Assembly (NCBI RefSeq): GCF_027270315.1
Contig: NZ_CP114413.1
Location: 6,262,001 to 6,326,000, forward strand
Length of the DNA: 64,000 bases
DNA from: Streptomyces cinnabarinus
GTDB taxonomy: Bacteria; Actinomycetota; Actinomycetes; Streptomycetales; Streptomycetaceae
Direction: 5' to 3'
In this document: one piece after another, positions 15,756 to 24,800 of the stretch
How positions within the stretch are numbered: position 1 is the stretch's first letter
How the letters are laid out: every line of letters starts with the position of its first letter
The notes under the pieces: model-generated
Databases searched by the model: none
Seen by the model: the letters and a program-made list of their open reading frames with translations, nothing else
What the model was told of the DNA's origin: nothing
Program-made: the position numbers and the translations under genes

Positions 15756-18053
15756 ATGAACCGGCGGGCGTTGCTCCTCGTCGCCGCCCTGAGCCTCACC
15801 ACGGCCGGCGCTGGACGGTCCGAGGGCCCCTACGACTCCTACGACGCCCTCCGGCGCCGCTGGCTCGAACTCACCCTCGGCACCGGCTACGACCCCACCG
15901 CCGAGCCGTACGCCTCCCGGCTGGCCGAGACCGGCACCCTCGCCCGCGGCTTCCGGAACACGATGGCGCCCACCGCGACCTCCCTGTGGCCCGGCCACCC
16001 CTACGACCCGCCTGCCGGCATCACCCAGAGCTACGGCCGCCTGTGGACGATGACCCAGGCGTACAGCCGGCCCGGCACCGGCTCGACCGGGGACCCGGCA
16101 CTGCTCGCCGGCATCCTCCGCGGGCTCGACCACCTCTCCGCCACCGTCTACCACCCCTCCACTACCCGCTACGGCAACTGGTGGGAGTGGCAGATCGGCA
16201 GCCCCCGGCTGCTGATGGACATCGCCCTCGCCCTCCACGACCACCTCACCGACGACCGGCGAGCGGCGGCCTGCGCCGCCGTCGACCACTTCGTCCCGGA
16301 CTCCGCGCTGGCCGACTACTCCGGCACCTCCACCGGCGCCAACCGCGTCGACCTGTGCCGCTCCGTCGCCCTGCGCGGCGTCCTCGGCAGGGACCCGGCG
16401 AAGATCGCCCTCGCCCGGGACGCGCTCTCCCCGGTGTTCCCCCATGTGACCGAGGGGGACGGCCTCTACGCGGACGGCTCCTTCGTCCAGCACACCTGGG
16501 TCGCCTACTCCGGCACCTACGGACAGGTCCTCCTCGACGGGCTCGGACGGCTCTTCGCCCTGCTCGCCGGATCGCCCTGGGAAGTGACCGACCCGAACCG
16601 GCAGCTCGTCCTCGACAGCGTCGAGCACGTCTTCGCCCCGCTCGTCCACGACGGGCTGATCATGGACAGCGTCAACGGCCGCGCCATCAGCCGGGGCCAC
16701 CTCAAGAGCGACGAGCGGCAGGTGATGCGCGGGGACCGCTTCCACGGGCAGGGCGTCATCGCCGCCATCGCGCTGCTGGCGGGCGGGGCGAGCCCGGCGG
16801 AGCGGGAGCGCTGGCACGGCCGGATCAAGGGCTGGATCGAGCGGGACACCGTCTCCCCGGTCCTGACCGCACGGCAGTTCCCGGTCGCCGATCTCGCCCG
16901 GCTGCACGCCATCGCGGACTCCGCCGTGCCTGCCGCGCCCGAACCCGTCGGCCACCGCCTCTTCGCCGCCATGGACCGGGCCGTCCACCGCCGCCCCGGC
17001 TTCGTCGCGAACATCGCCATGGCCAGTGACCGCATCGCCCACTACGAGTGCGGCAACGGCGAGAACTCACGCGGCTGGCACACCGGCGCCGGGATGCTCT
17101 CCTGGTGGGTGCCGGGACAGGGCGGCCAGTACACCGACTGGTTCTGGCCGACCGTCGACTGGTACCGGCTCCCGGGGACGACGGTCTCCACCCGGCGACT
17201 GCCCGACCGCGCCGGTGGCGAATGGGGCGAGCCGAAGCCCGACGCGCGTTGGGTCGGCGGGGTGACCGATGGCGAGTACGCCTCGGTCGGCCAGCACCTG
17301 AAGGGCCTCGGCTCCACCCTCCGGGCCCGTAAGTCGTGGTTCTGCGTCGCGGACGCGGTGATCTGCCTCGGCGCCGGGATCACCTGCGCCGACGGCGTCC
17401 CCGTCGAGACGGTGGTCGACAACCGGAACATCGGCGAGAACGGCGAGGCGGCCTTCGTGCGCGGGGCCGGCTGGGCCCATCTGGAGGGACACGGCGGCTG
17501 GCTGGTTCCCGACGGGCTGCGCACCCTCCGCGAGGACCGCACCGGCGCCTGGTCCGACATCAACACCGGCGGTACGGCCGAGCGGCGCACCCGGCGCTGG
17601 CAGACCCTCTGGCTGGACCACGGCACGGACCCGCAGGACGCCGGATACTTGTACGTCCTGCTGCCCGGCGCCTCCCGCCGCACGGTCGTCGCCCGCGCCG
17701 CCGACCGCCACTGGCTGTCGGTCCTCGCCAACGACGCCGGATGCCAGGCGGTCCGCGTCCCCTCGCTCGGCCTGACCGCGGCGAACTTCTGGCGGGCCGG
17801 TACCGCGGGCCCGCTCACCGCGTCCGCGGAGGCGAGCGTCCTGGTCCGCCGCGAGGGACGTACCGCTACCCTCTCGGTCAGCGAGCCGCCCCGTACCGGC
17901 GCCCCGTTGGAGATCACCTGGGACCGTCCGGTGCGCTCGGTCGTCCGGGCCGACGACAGCGTCGAAGTGATCACCACGGGCCGCCGACTGCGCGTCCGTG
18001 TCACCCCGGGGAGGGCATGTGCGAGCCATGAATGTGAGGTGGCTCTCAGCTGA
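15756..18053 (+). CDS. Secreted polysaccharide lyase family 8 (hyaluronate/chondroitin/xanthan lyase type)
   Basis: 765 residues from ATG 15756 (AGGGAAGG at 15740-15747; ATG 15750 is too close to it). A short signal peptide (RRALLLVAALSLTTAGAG) leads into the alpha/alpha toroid with RYGNWWEWQIGSPR, STGANRVDLC (catalytic Asn), and DGSFVQHTWVAYSGTYG with His246 and the catalytic Tyr255. NGRAISRG supplies the active-site arginine. A beta-sandwich domain follows (WHTGAGMLSWW, DWYRLPGTTVSTR, ENGEAAFVRGAGWAHLEG). The enzyme cleaves uronic-acid-containing polymers by beta-elimination. The Tyr/His/Asn set fits the S. coelicolor PL8 hyaluronate lyase group, but the substrate is not proven by sequence. 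It is divergent from the yceI-like gene. Confidence 0.9.
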   Translation: MNRRALLLVAALSLTTAGAGRSEGPYDSYDALRRRWLELTLGTGYDPTAEPYASRLAETGTLARGFRNTMAPTATSLWPGHPYDPPAGITQSYGRLWTMTQAYSRPGTGSTGDPALLAGILRGLDHLSATVYHPSTTRYGNWWEWQIGSPRLLMDIALALHDHLTDDRRAAACAAVDHFVPDSALADYSGTSTGANRVDLCRSVALRGVLGRDPAKIALARDALSPVFPHVTEGDGLYADGSFVQHTWVAYSGTYGQVLLDGLGRLFALLAGSPWEVTDPNRQLVLDSVEHVFAPLVHDGLIMDSVNGRAISRGHLKSDERQVMRGDRFHGQGVIAAIALLAGGASPAERERWHGRIKGWIERDTVSPVLTARQFPVADLARLHAIADSAVPAAPEPVGHRLFAAMDRAVHRRPGFVANIAMASDRIAHYECGNGENSRGWHTGAGMLSWWVPGQGGQYTDWFWPTVDWYRLPGTTVSTRRLPDRAGGEWGEPKPDARWVGGVTDGEYASVGQHLKGLGSTLRARKSWFCVADAVICLGAGITCADGVPVETVVDNRNIGENGEAAFVRGAGWAHLEGHGGWLVPDGLRTLREDRTGAWSDINTGGTAERRTRRWQTLWLDHGTDPQDAGYLYVLLPGASRRTVVARAADRHWLSVLANDAGCQAVRVPSLGLTAANFWRAGTAGPLTASAEASVLVRREGRTATLSVSEPPRTGAPLEITWDRPVRSVVRADDSVEVITTGRRLRVRVTPGRACASHECEVALS

Positions 18054-18144
18054 CGGGTTTGTGTGATCTCTACAAGCGGCACGCCCCTTGAGCAGTCGGA
18101 ACGGCTGCATGCCGCCACGGTTCTGTTCAGGGGTACCAGGAAAA

Positions 18145-18180
18145 CGGGCCGGAGACTGTACGGAGTCGACGGCCCGCTTT
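18145..18180 (+). terminator. Hairpin just upstream of accB (terminator of PL8 or accB leader)
   Basis: CGGGCCG (18145-18151) pairs with CGGCCCG (18170-18176), followed by CTTTCCTT. It is 91 nt past the PL8 stop and ends about 30 nt before the accB start, so it may also sit inside the accB leader. Confidence 0.5.
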
Positions 18181-18207
18181 CCTTCGTGGGCTTCGTAAGG
18201 TCACTAC

Positions 18208-19791
18208 ATGACCGTTTTGGAAGAGACGACGGGTGAGCCGACGGACGCGCGCGGCCGGGTCGCCGAGCTGCACGAGATCCGTGCCCAGGCACTGGCCGGT
18301 CCCAGCGAGAAGGCGACCGCGGCGCAGCACGCCAAGGGCAAGCTGACCGCCCGGGAGCGGATCGAGCTGCTGCTCGACCCGGGCACCTTCCAGGAGGTCG
18401 AGCAGCTCCGTCGGCACCGCGCCCAGGGCTTCGGCCTGGAGGCCAAGAAGCCGTACACCGACGGTGTCATCACCGGCTGGGGCACGGTGGAGGGCCGCAC
18501 GGTCTTCGTCTACGCCCATGACTTCCGCATCTTCGGCGGCGCGCTGGGCGAGGCCCACGCCACGAAGATCCACAAGATCATGGACATGGCCATCGCGGCG
18601 GGCGCTCCGCTGGTGTCGCTCAACGACGGCGCGGGTGCCCGTATCCAGGAGGGCGTCTCGGCGCTCGCCGGTTACGGCGGCATCTTCCAGCGCAACACCA
18701 AGGCGTCGGGCGTCATCCCGCAGATCAGCGTCATGCTCGGCCCCTGCGCGGGCGGCGCGGCGTACAGCCCCGCCCTCACGGACTTCGTCTTCATGGTCCG
18801 CGAGACCTCGCAGATGTTCATCACCGGACCGGACGTGGTCAAGGCGGTGACGGGCGAGGAGATCACCCAGAACGGCCTGGGCGGCGCGGACGTGCACGCC
18901 GAGACCTCGGGCGTCTGTCACTTCGCCTACGACGACGAGGAGACGTGCATCGCCGAGGTGCGCTACCTCCTCTCCCTGCTCCCGCAGAACAACCGTGAGA
19001 ACCCGCCGCGGGTGGAGTCCTCGGACGCCGCCGACCGCCGCGGTGACGTGCTCCTCGACCTGGTCCCGGCGGACGGCAACCGTCCGTACGACATGGCCAA
19101 GGTCATCGAGGAGATCGTCGACGACGGCGACTATCTGGAGGTCCACGAGCGCTGGGCGCGGAACATCATCTGCGCGCTGGCCCGGCTGGACGGCCAGGTC
19201 GTCGGCATCGTCGCCAACCAGCCGCAGAGCCTGGCGGGCGTCCTGGACATCGAGGCCTCGGAGAAGGCGGCTCGTTTCGTCCAGATGTGCGACGCCTTCA
19301 ACATCCCGATCCTCACCCTTTTGGACGTACCCGGCTTTCTGCCTGGTGTAGACCAGGAGCACGGTGGAATCATCCGCCACGGCGCGAAGCTGCTGTACGC
19401 CTACTGCAACGCGACCGTCCCGCGGATCTCGCTGATCCTGCGCAAGGCGTACGGAGGTGCCTACATCGTCATGGACAGCCAGTCCATCGGCGCGGACCTC
19501 ACCTACGCGTGGCCGACGAACGAGATCGCCGTGATGGGCGCCGACGGTGCCGCCAACGTCATCTTCCGGCGACAGATCGCCGAGGCCGAGGACCCCGAGG
19601 CCATGCGGGCCCGCATGGTCAAGGAGTACAAGTCCGAGCTCATGCACCCCTACTACGCCGCCGAGCGCGGTCTGGTGGACGACGTGATCGACCCGGCGGA
19701 GACCCGCGAGGTACTGATCCGGTCCCTGGCGATGCTCCAGTCGAAGCACGCCGACCTCCCCTCCCGCAAGCACGGCAACCCCCCGCAGTAA
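18208..19791 (+). CDS. accB: Acyl-CoA carboxylase, carboxyltransferase beta subunit (acetyl/propionyl type)
   Basis: 527 residues, the usual size for actinobacterial AccD/PccB. It transfers the carboxyl group from biotin on the alpha chain to acetyl-, propionyl- or butyryl-CoA, supplying malonyl- and methylmalonyl-CoA for fatty acids and polyketides. Two crotonase-like halves are visible: the N-half with LNDGAGARIQEGV and the oxyanion GPCAGGAAYSPAL, and the C-half with DVPGFLPGVDQEHGGIIRHGAK and RKAYGGAYIVM. The specificity residue is Ile420 (GGAYIVM). In S. coelicolor enzymes Ile here marks AccB (broad, including acetyl-CoA), while Asp marks PccB. The gene is followed 46 nt later by accE. 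The biotinylated alpha subunit is elsewhere. Confidence 0.95.
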   Translation: MTVLEETTGEPTDARGRVAELHEIRAQALAGPSEKATAAQHAKGKLTARERIELLLDPGTFQEVEQLRRHRAQGFGLEAKKPYTDGVITGWGTVEGRTVFVYAHDFRIFGGALGEAHATKIHKIMDMAIAAGAPLVSLNDGAGARIQEGVSALAGYGGIFQRNTKASGVIPQISVMLGPCAGGAAYSPALTDFVFMVRETSQMFITGPDVVKAVTGEEITQNGLGGADVHAETSGVCHFAYDDEETCIAEVRYLLSLLPQNNRENPPRVESSDAADRRGDVLLDLVPADGNRPYDMAKVIEEIVDDGDYLEVHERWARNIICALARLDGQVVGIVANQPQSLAGVLDIEASEKAARFVQMCDAFNIPILTLLDVPGFLPGVDQEHGGIIRHGAKLLYAYCNATVPRISLILRKAYGGAYIVMDSQSIGADLTYAWPTNEIAVMGADGAANVIFRRQIAEAEDPEAMRARMVKEYKSELMHPYYAAERGLVDDVIDPAETREVLIRSLAMLQSKHADLPSRKHGNPPQ

Positions 19792-19837
19792 CCCACCGGT
19801 ACCGCTGCGGAAACCTCTCTCACGGAGACTGACACCC

Positions 19838-20026
19838 ATGAACCTCCCTGACATTCGCGTCGAGAAGGGCCACGCCGAGCCCGAGGAAGTCGCCGCCATC
19901 ACGGCCATCCTGCTGGCCCGCGCGGCCGCCCAGCCGACGCCTCCGGCCCACCGCGGCCGCGCCAAGGCCGGCTGGCGCCGTCTGGAGCGCGAGCCGGGCT
20001 TCCGGGCCCCGCACAGCTGGCGCTGA
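19838..20026 (+). CDS. accE: Acyl-CoA carboxylase epsilon subunit
   Basis: 62 residues, starting MNLPDIRVEKGHAEPEEVAA and ending with the family's tryptophan-rich tail (GWRRLEREPGFRAPHSWR). The small epsilon subunit binds and stimulates the beta-subunit hexamer in actinobacterial acyl-CoA carboxylases. The pattern xVxxGxxxPEExAAxxAxL plus a C-terminal W is diagnostic. It lies 46 nt after accB and is followed by a perfect terminator, so accB-accE form a two-gene operon. Confidence 0.93.
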   Translation: MNLPDIRVEKGHAEPEEVAAITAILLARAAAQPTPPAHRGRAKAGWRRLEREPGFRAPHSWR

Positions 20027-20040
20027 CCACACAGGACCAA

Positions 20041-20074
20041 AGAAGGGCCCCTCTCAAGAGAGAGGGGCCCTTCT
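20041..20074 (+). terminator. Terminator of accB-accE
   Basis: A perfect 15-bp stem, AGAAGGGCCCCTCTC with its complement, around a 4-nt loop. It starts 15 nt after the accE stop. Confidence 0.85.
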
Positions 20075-20080
20075 GCGTAC

Positions 20081-20113
20081 CCAGGGGCGGGGGGGGAACC
20101 GCGCGACAAGCCA
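20081..20113. repeat. Copy of a short Streptomyces-type intergenic repeat
   Basis: The segment starts CCAGGGGCGGGG and continues GAACCGCGCGACAAGCCA. It matches the second copy at 56991-57022 at most positions. I recall this sequence type as common between Streptomyces genes. It lies between two terminators. Confidence 0.55.
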
Positions 20114-20115
20114 AT

Positions 20116-20154
20116 GGGCTGCCTCGGACGGCGAACAACCGTCCGAGGCAGCCC
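20116..20154 (-). terminator. Terminator of conservon 2 (cvnD2)
   Basis: A perfect 16-bp stem, GGGCTGCCTCGGACGG with its complement, around a 7-nt loop. It lies 22 nt beyond the cvnD2 stop codon on the minus strand. Confidence 0.85.
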
Positions 20155-20175
20155 AGAAGCCGCAAGAACCAGGAC

Positions 20176-20757
20176 CTACCGCAAGCGAGCCATCAGCGCG
20201 TGCTCGACGAGAGTGATCAGCGTCGACTTCGCGTCCGCCCGGTGCCGGGCGTCCGTCGTGATGATCGGGGTGTCGGGACCGATCTGCAGAGCCTCACGGA
20301 CCTCGTCCGGGTTGTACGGCTGGCTCCCGTCGAACCCGTTCAGCGCGATCACGAACGGCAGGCCGCTGTTCTCGAAGTAGTCGACGGCCGGGAAGCAGTC
20401 GGCGAGCCTCCGGGTGTCGACGAGCACGACGGCGCCGATGGCGCCGCGCACCAGGTCGTCCCACATGAACCAGAAGCGGTCCTGGCCGGGCGTACCGAAG
20501 AGGTACAGGATCAGGTCCTGGTCCAGGGTGATACGTCCGAAGTCCATGGCGACCGTGGTGGTCGTCTTGTCTCCGGTGTGGGTGAGGTCGTCGATGCCCG
20601 CCGAAGCAGACGTCATCACGGCCTCTGTGCGCAGCGGGTTGATCTCCGAGACGGCGCCGACGAACGTGGTCTTGCCCACGCCGAAGCCGCCCGCCACCAC
20701 GATCTTCGCGGAGGTGGTGGAGCGGGAAGGACCGCCGCTAGAGCTTGCGAAGTCCAC
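20176..20757 (-). CDS. cvnD2: Conservon GTPase CvnD (second conservon)
   Basis: 193 residues. This small Ras/MglA-like GTPase is the last gene of a cvnABCD operon. Visible motifs are the P-loop GGFGVGKTTF (about residues 21-30), LFGTPGQDRFWFMWDDL for the G3 region, and ALNGFDG in place of canonical NKxD. It is expected to associate with CvnA at the membrane and switch with GTP hydrolysis, in a complex likened to eukaryotic G-protein systems. It overlaps cvnC2 by 20 nt. It is about 95% identical to CvnD1 in this window, and 146 nt in the middle (20426-20571) are identical to cvnD1 at the DNA level. The number follows my recollection of S. coelicolor cvn2. Confidence 0.94.
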   Translation of the reverse strand: MDFASSSGGPSRSTTSAKIVVAGGFGVGKTTFVGAVSEINPLRTEAVMTSASAGIDDLTHTGDKTTTTVAMDFGRITLDQDLILYLFGTPGQDRFWFMWDDLVRGAIGAVVLVDTRRLADCFPAVDYFENSGLPFVIALNGFDGSQPYNPDEVREALQIGPDTPIITTDARHRADAKSTLITLVEHALMARLR

Positions 20758-21322
20758 TGAGCACCCTTTCGAGCAGTGTCACATCTGGCTGGCCGCCGGC
20801 GTTCTCGTCGCCGCCCGGCTGGTGAATGGCGACCAGGCCCGCCTCCGCCAAGTCGGCGACGAGGATCCTGGCCACGCCGAGAGGAATCGTGAGCAGGGCC
20901 GAGATCTCGGCCACCGACTTGATCTCCCGGCAGAGGTTGCAGATCCGCTGATGCTCGGGCAGCTGGCCCTGCATCTGGTGCGGCTGCGCGGTGGTGTGCA
21001 CCAGCGCCTCGATGGCGAGCTGGTAGCGCGGCCTGGTGCGGCCGCCCGTCATGGCGTACGGGCGCACCAGGGGGTTGTTCGACGCCCCGGCGGGCGCCGG
21101 CTCAGGGGCGCGTCGGTGCGGCTGCACCGGCTGGATGCGCGGCGCCTGCGGCTGGTCGTACGGTCCTGGACCCTGCGGGCCCTGCGGGGCGTACGGCTGC
21201 TGGCGCCGCTGCTGGCTCGGCGCGGAGGGGAAGTTGTACCGGTTCTGGGAACCGTCGTTCTGGCCCTGGGCAGGGCCGTACGACCAATTGCCCGATGACG
21301 AACCGTCTGGGGGTGTTGCCAC
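20738..21322 (-). CDS. cvnC2: Conservon protein CvnC (DUF742)
   Basis: 194 residues from GTG 21322, with GGAGGAGGAG upstream, favoured over a start 10 codons earlier. The first 85 residues are a disordered Pro/Gln/Tyr-rich region (PQGPQGPGPYDQPQAP). The DUF742 winged-helix-like domain follows, with LVRPYAMTGGRTRPRY, LPEHQRICNLCRE, KSVAEISALLTIPLGVARI and the C-terminal DVTLLERVLSGLRKL. CvnC proteins interact with the sensor kinase and GTPase of the same conservon; a DNA-binding role has not been shown to my knowledge. The N-terminal extension is much longer than in CvnC1 of the neighbouring operon. Confidence 0.92.
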   Translation of the reverse strand: MATPPDGSSSGNWSYGPAQGQNDGSQNRYNFPSAPSQQRRQQPYAPQGPQGPGPYDQPQAPRIQPVQPHRRAPEPAPAGASNNPLVRPYAMTGGRTRPRYQLAIEALVHTTAQPHQMQGQLPEHQRICNLCREIKSVAEISALLTIPLGVARILVADLAEAGLVAIHQPGGDENAGGQPDVTLLERVLSGLRKL

Positions 21323-21418
21323 TTTCTCTCCTCCTCCGACTGTGCCTGGCACCCATCACGTGGAAGCCGCGTCCCGAAACCTTACGGCCACGGGACGCCA
21401 AAACGCACCGTCTGTCTG

Positions 21419-21841
21419 TTAGTTGAGAAGGCTCCCTTGGAGCTCCGCACGCAGATCCGGCGTCAGGACCGTACCGGCACGGTCCACCAGAAGGGCCATC
21501 TCGTACCCAATGAGGCCGATGTCCGCCTCCGGGTGTGCAAGTACCGCGAGCGACGAACCGTCGGAGATGGACATGATGAAGAGGAATCCCCGCTCCATCT
21601 CCACAACCGTCTGGTTCACACTGCCGCCCTCGAAGATGCGCGAGGCACCGGCGGTCAGCGAGGTCAGACCGGAGGCGACCGCAGCAAGCTGGTCGGCGCG
21701 GTCGCGCGGAAAGCCTTCGGACATCGCCAGAAGGAGTCCGTCGGCGGAGACCACCACCGTGTGCGACACCCCGGGGGTGTTGTCCACGAAGTTGGTGATC
21801 AACCAGTTCAGGTTCTGTGCCGCCTGGCTCATCGGGCTCAC
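21419..21841 (-). CDS. cvnB2: Conservon protein CvnB (roadblock/LC7)
   Basis: 140 residues from GTG 21841, with AGGAG 8-9 nt upstream inside the cvnA2 end; a start at ATG 21832 is also possible. The whole protein is one Roadblock/LC7 domain: NLNWLITNFVDNTPGVSHTV, SADGLLLAMSEGFPRDRADQLAAV, and SSLAVLAHPEADIGLIGYEM. In conservons CvnB is thought to act as a partner or GTPase-activating-like protein for CvnD. The start codon lies 1 nt beyond the cvnA2 stop (TAG at 21845-21843), so translation is probably coupled. There is a 96-nt gap before cvnC2. Confidence 0.94.
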   Translation of the reverse strand: MSPMSQAAQNLNWLITNFVDNTPGVSHTVVVSADGLLLAMSEGFPRDRADQLAAVASGLTSLTAGASRIFEGGSVNQTVVEMERGFLFIMSISDGSSLAVLAHPEADIGLIGYEMALLVDRAGTVLTPDLRAELQGSLLN

Positions 21842-21842
21842 A

Positions 21843-24800
21843 CTAACGCTCCTGGTTGTAGGTGCTGTCAGGATTGAAGCCCTGACCGTTCGTTTCACTT
21901 CCCGCACTGCGGCCCCGCTGGACACCGCGGCGCAGGTTGCTCAGCCTGCCCCGGACGTCCTCGGGAGCGCGGGAGACCTGTGGGCCGCCCTGGGGGGTGG
22001 CTTCGGCGGCTCCCTCGACCAGGTTGGCCTTGGGCACCCGCCGGGGCAGACCGGAGGAGGTGACTCCGCCCGCCTTGGGCTTACGGAGCGCCGACGCCTG
22101 CTGCCAGCGGTCGTCGTTCGCCGAACGCCAGCCGGATTCGCCGGGCGGGTTGTCCGCGGGGGCCGGCGTCTCCTGCTTCGTGGGCCGGGCGCCGTTCGAG
22201 CCGCTCGCGGTGGATCCGCGGCGGGGGAGCCCGGCGTCGGTCAGCGCGTGAGGTGCGGAGGTAGCCGGTCCAGGACGCTCGAAGCCTACGCGGTCGCGCT
22301 CATTTGTGTCAGCGCCCTGCACAGGTTCCGGTTCCGGAGCGTACTGGTCCGGGTAGTTGCCGCGGAAGTCGTCCTGCTGCGGCCAGTCGTCCTGGTAGCG
22401 CCGCTCCTCGAAGGCCGGGAAGGACTCCGGGGCGGGCGCGTGGGCGGCCGAGGGCTCCTCCTGGACCGGCTCCGCATAGCCCGGCTCGGGGTAGCCGCCG
22501 CCCGACTGGAAGGTGTCGTTCTGCGGCAGGCCGCCGTTCGGCGCGTAGTACTGCTCCTCGTACGCCGGCTGCTGGGGCTCGTCGTACGCCGTCTGCGGGT
22601 CGTACGCCCCCTGCTGCTCGGGGAAGCCGCCGTGGCCGTTCGTACCGGCGTTGTCGTAGCCGCGCTGCCCGGCGTACTCGTCGTACGCGCCCTCCTCGGG
22701 GCCCTCCAGGGCGGGCGGCTGGCCGTGCGTCTGGGCCTCCAGGGCCGCCCGGCGCTCCTCGCGCATCAGGGAGCGGCCGACCGGGTCCAGATCGCGGATG
22801 TCGTCCGGGACCTCATAGCGGCTGTCGTCGAAGCCGAGCTCGGCCGCCGTGCGCATCGGCTGGCGGTTGCTGAAGTCCTCACCCTGGAAGTGCTGCTCCG
22901 GGATGATCTGCGAAACCGTGAACTCGTCCTGCATCGGCGCCGTCTCGCCACCACCACCGTGGGTGATCGCGTCGGGGAGCATGACCAGCGAGGTGGTGCC
23001 GGCCTGCTCGCCCGAGGGACGCAGCTGGACCCGGATGCCGTGCCGGTCGGACAGCCGGCCGACCACGAACAGACCCATGCGCTGCGAGATCGCGGCGTCC
23101 ACGGTCGGCGGGTTGGCCAGCTTGTGGTTGATGTCCGCGAAGTCCTCGGCGGTCAGGCCGATGCCCTTGTCGTGGATCTCGACCATCACGCGGCCGTCGG
23201 GGAGACGGGTCGCGGTGACGCGGACCTTGGTCTGCGGGGAGGAGAACGTGGTGGCGTTCTCCAGCAGTTCGGCCAGCAGGTGCACGAGGTCGGTCACGGC
23301 GCGGCCGTGGATCTCGGCCTCCGGGACACCGGAGAGCTCGATGCGCTCGTACTGCTCCACCTCGGAGGAGGCGGCGCGCAGCACGTCGACCAGCGGGACC
23401 GGCTGGTCCCAGCGGCGGCCGGGCTCCTCGCCGGCGAGGACCAGGAGGTTCTCGCCGTTGCGGCGCATACGGGTCGCGAGGTGGTCCAGGCGGAAGAGGT
23501 TCTCCAGCTGGTCCGGGTCGGCCTCGTTGTTCTCCAGGTCGGTGATCAGGGTCAGCTGGCCCTCGATCAGCGACTGGTTGCGGCGCGACAGGTTGGTGAA
23601 GATCGCGTTGATGTTGCCCCGCAGCAGGGCCTGCTCGGCGGCGAGCCGGACGGCCTCACGGTGGACCTGGTCGAAGGCGCGGGCGACCTCACCGATCTCG
23701 TCGGTGGTGGTGATCGGGATCGGCGCCACCCGGGTGTCGACCCGGCCGGGATCGGTGCGCGAGAGCTGGTCGACCAGCATCGGCAGGCGCTGCTCGGCGA
23801 TGCCGAAGGCGGCGTTGCGCAGCTGGCGCATCGAGCGGGACATCTGGCGGGCCACCATGCCGGCCAGGATGAACGCGGCGAGCAGGGCGACCACGACGGC
23901 GGCACCCACGATGAAGGCGTCGCGCTTGGCGTCGTCGGCGATCTTCGCGGCCTCGTTCACCGCGGTGTCGGCCATGTCCGACTCGATCTGCCGGTAGGCG
24001 TCGTACTTGAGGGTGTTGACCGCCCACCAGTTCTCGGCGGTGACGCCCTTCTGGGCGAGCCCCAGACGCTCGGTGGGGTCGGTGGTCTTCAGACCGGCGA
24101 CCGCCCGGACCATGTCGGTGGGGTCCTCCGGCGGCGACACGTAGTCCGGGTTCTCGGCCTTGGCCTGCTTGGCCAGCGCCGCGCCCTTGGTGAGGATGTC
24201 CGTCTTCGCGTCCTTGAGCTTCTGCTCGTCCGCCTCGGTGCCACCACCGATGTACTCCTGGACGGCGATGCCCTCCAGGTAGGCGTACGAGGACAGGGCG
24301 ACCTTCTGGCTGGTGAAGCTGCCGTTGCCGGGGCCCGGCTGGACCAGCAGGTGCATACCGATGGAGCGCTGGAGCGACAGGGCCGCCTTGGTCAGCTCCA
24401 TCGCGTAGACCGTACGGCCGTAGGAGGTGATGTTTCCGGTGCCGAGGCCGAGCTCGTTGGCGAACTCGGTCAGCGGGTGGGCGACCTCGACGTAGCCCTC
24501 TTCGGTCTCCACCCCGGTGAGCTTGGTGGTGTACGCCCGGTCACGCAGGGTCTGGAGCTTCGGCTCAGCCTTACGGAACAGCGTCAGACGGCGTTCCAGG
24601 CCCGCCGTCTCCGGCATGGTCTGCGCCGCCTCGTCGAAGGCGTCGGCGGCGTCGTCCGTCTGCTTGCGGGCGTCGGTGACGACGTCCTTGTCCTTGTTCA
24701 GGAGCAGCGGGGCGGCGGTGATGTCGCGCTCGTTGTAGAGCGCGTCCGCGTAGTTCAGGGAGGCCCGCACCAGACGCGCGGTGTTCTCCGCGTCCTCGGC

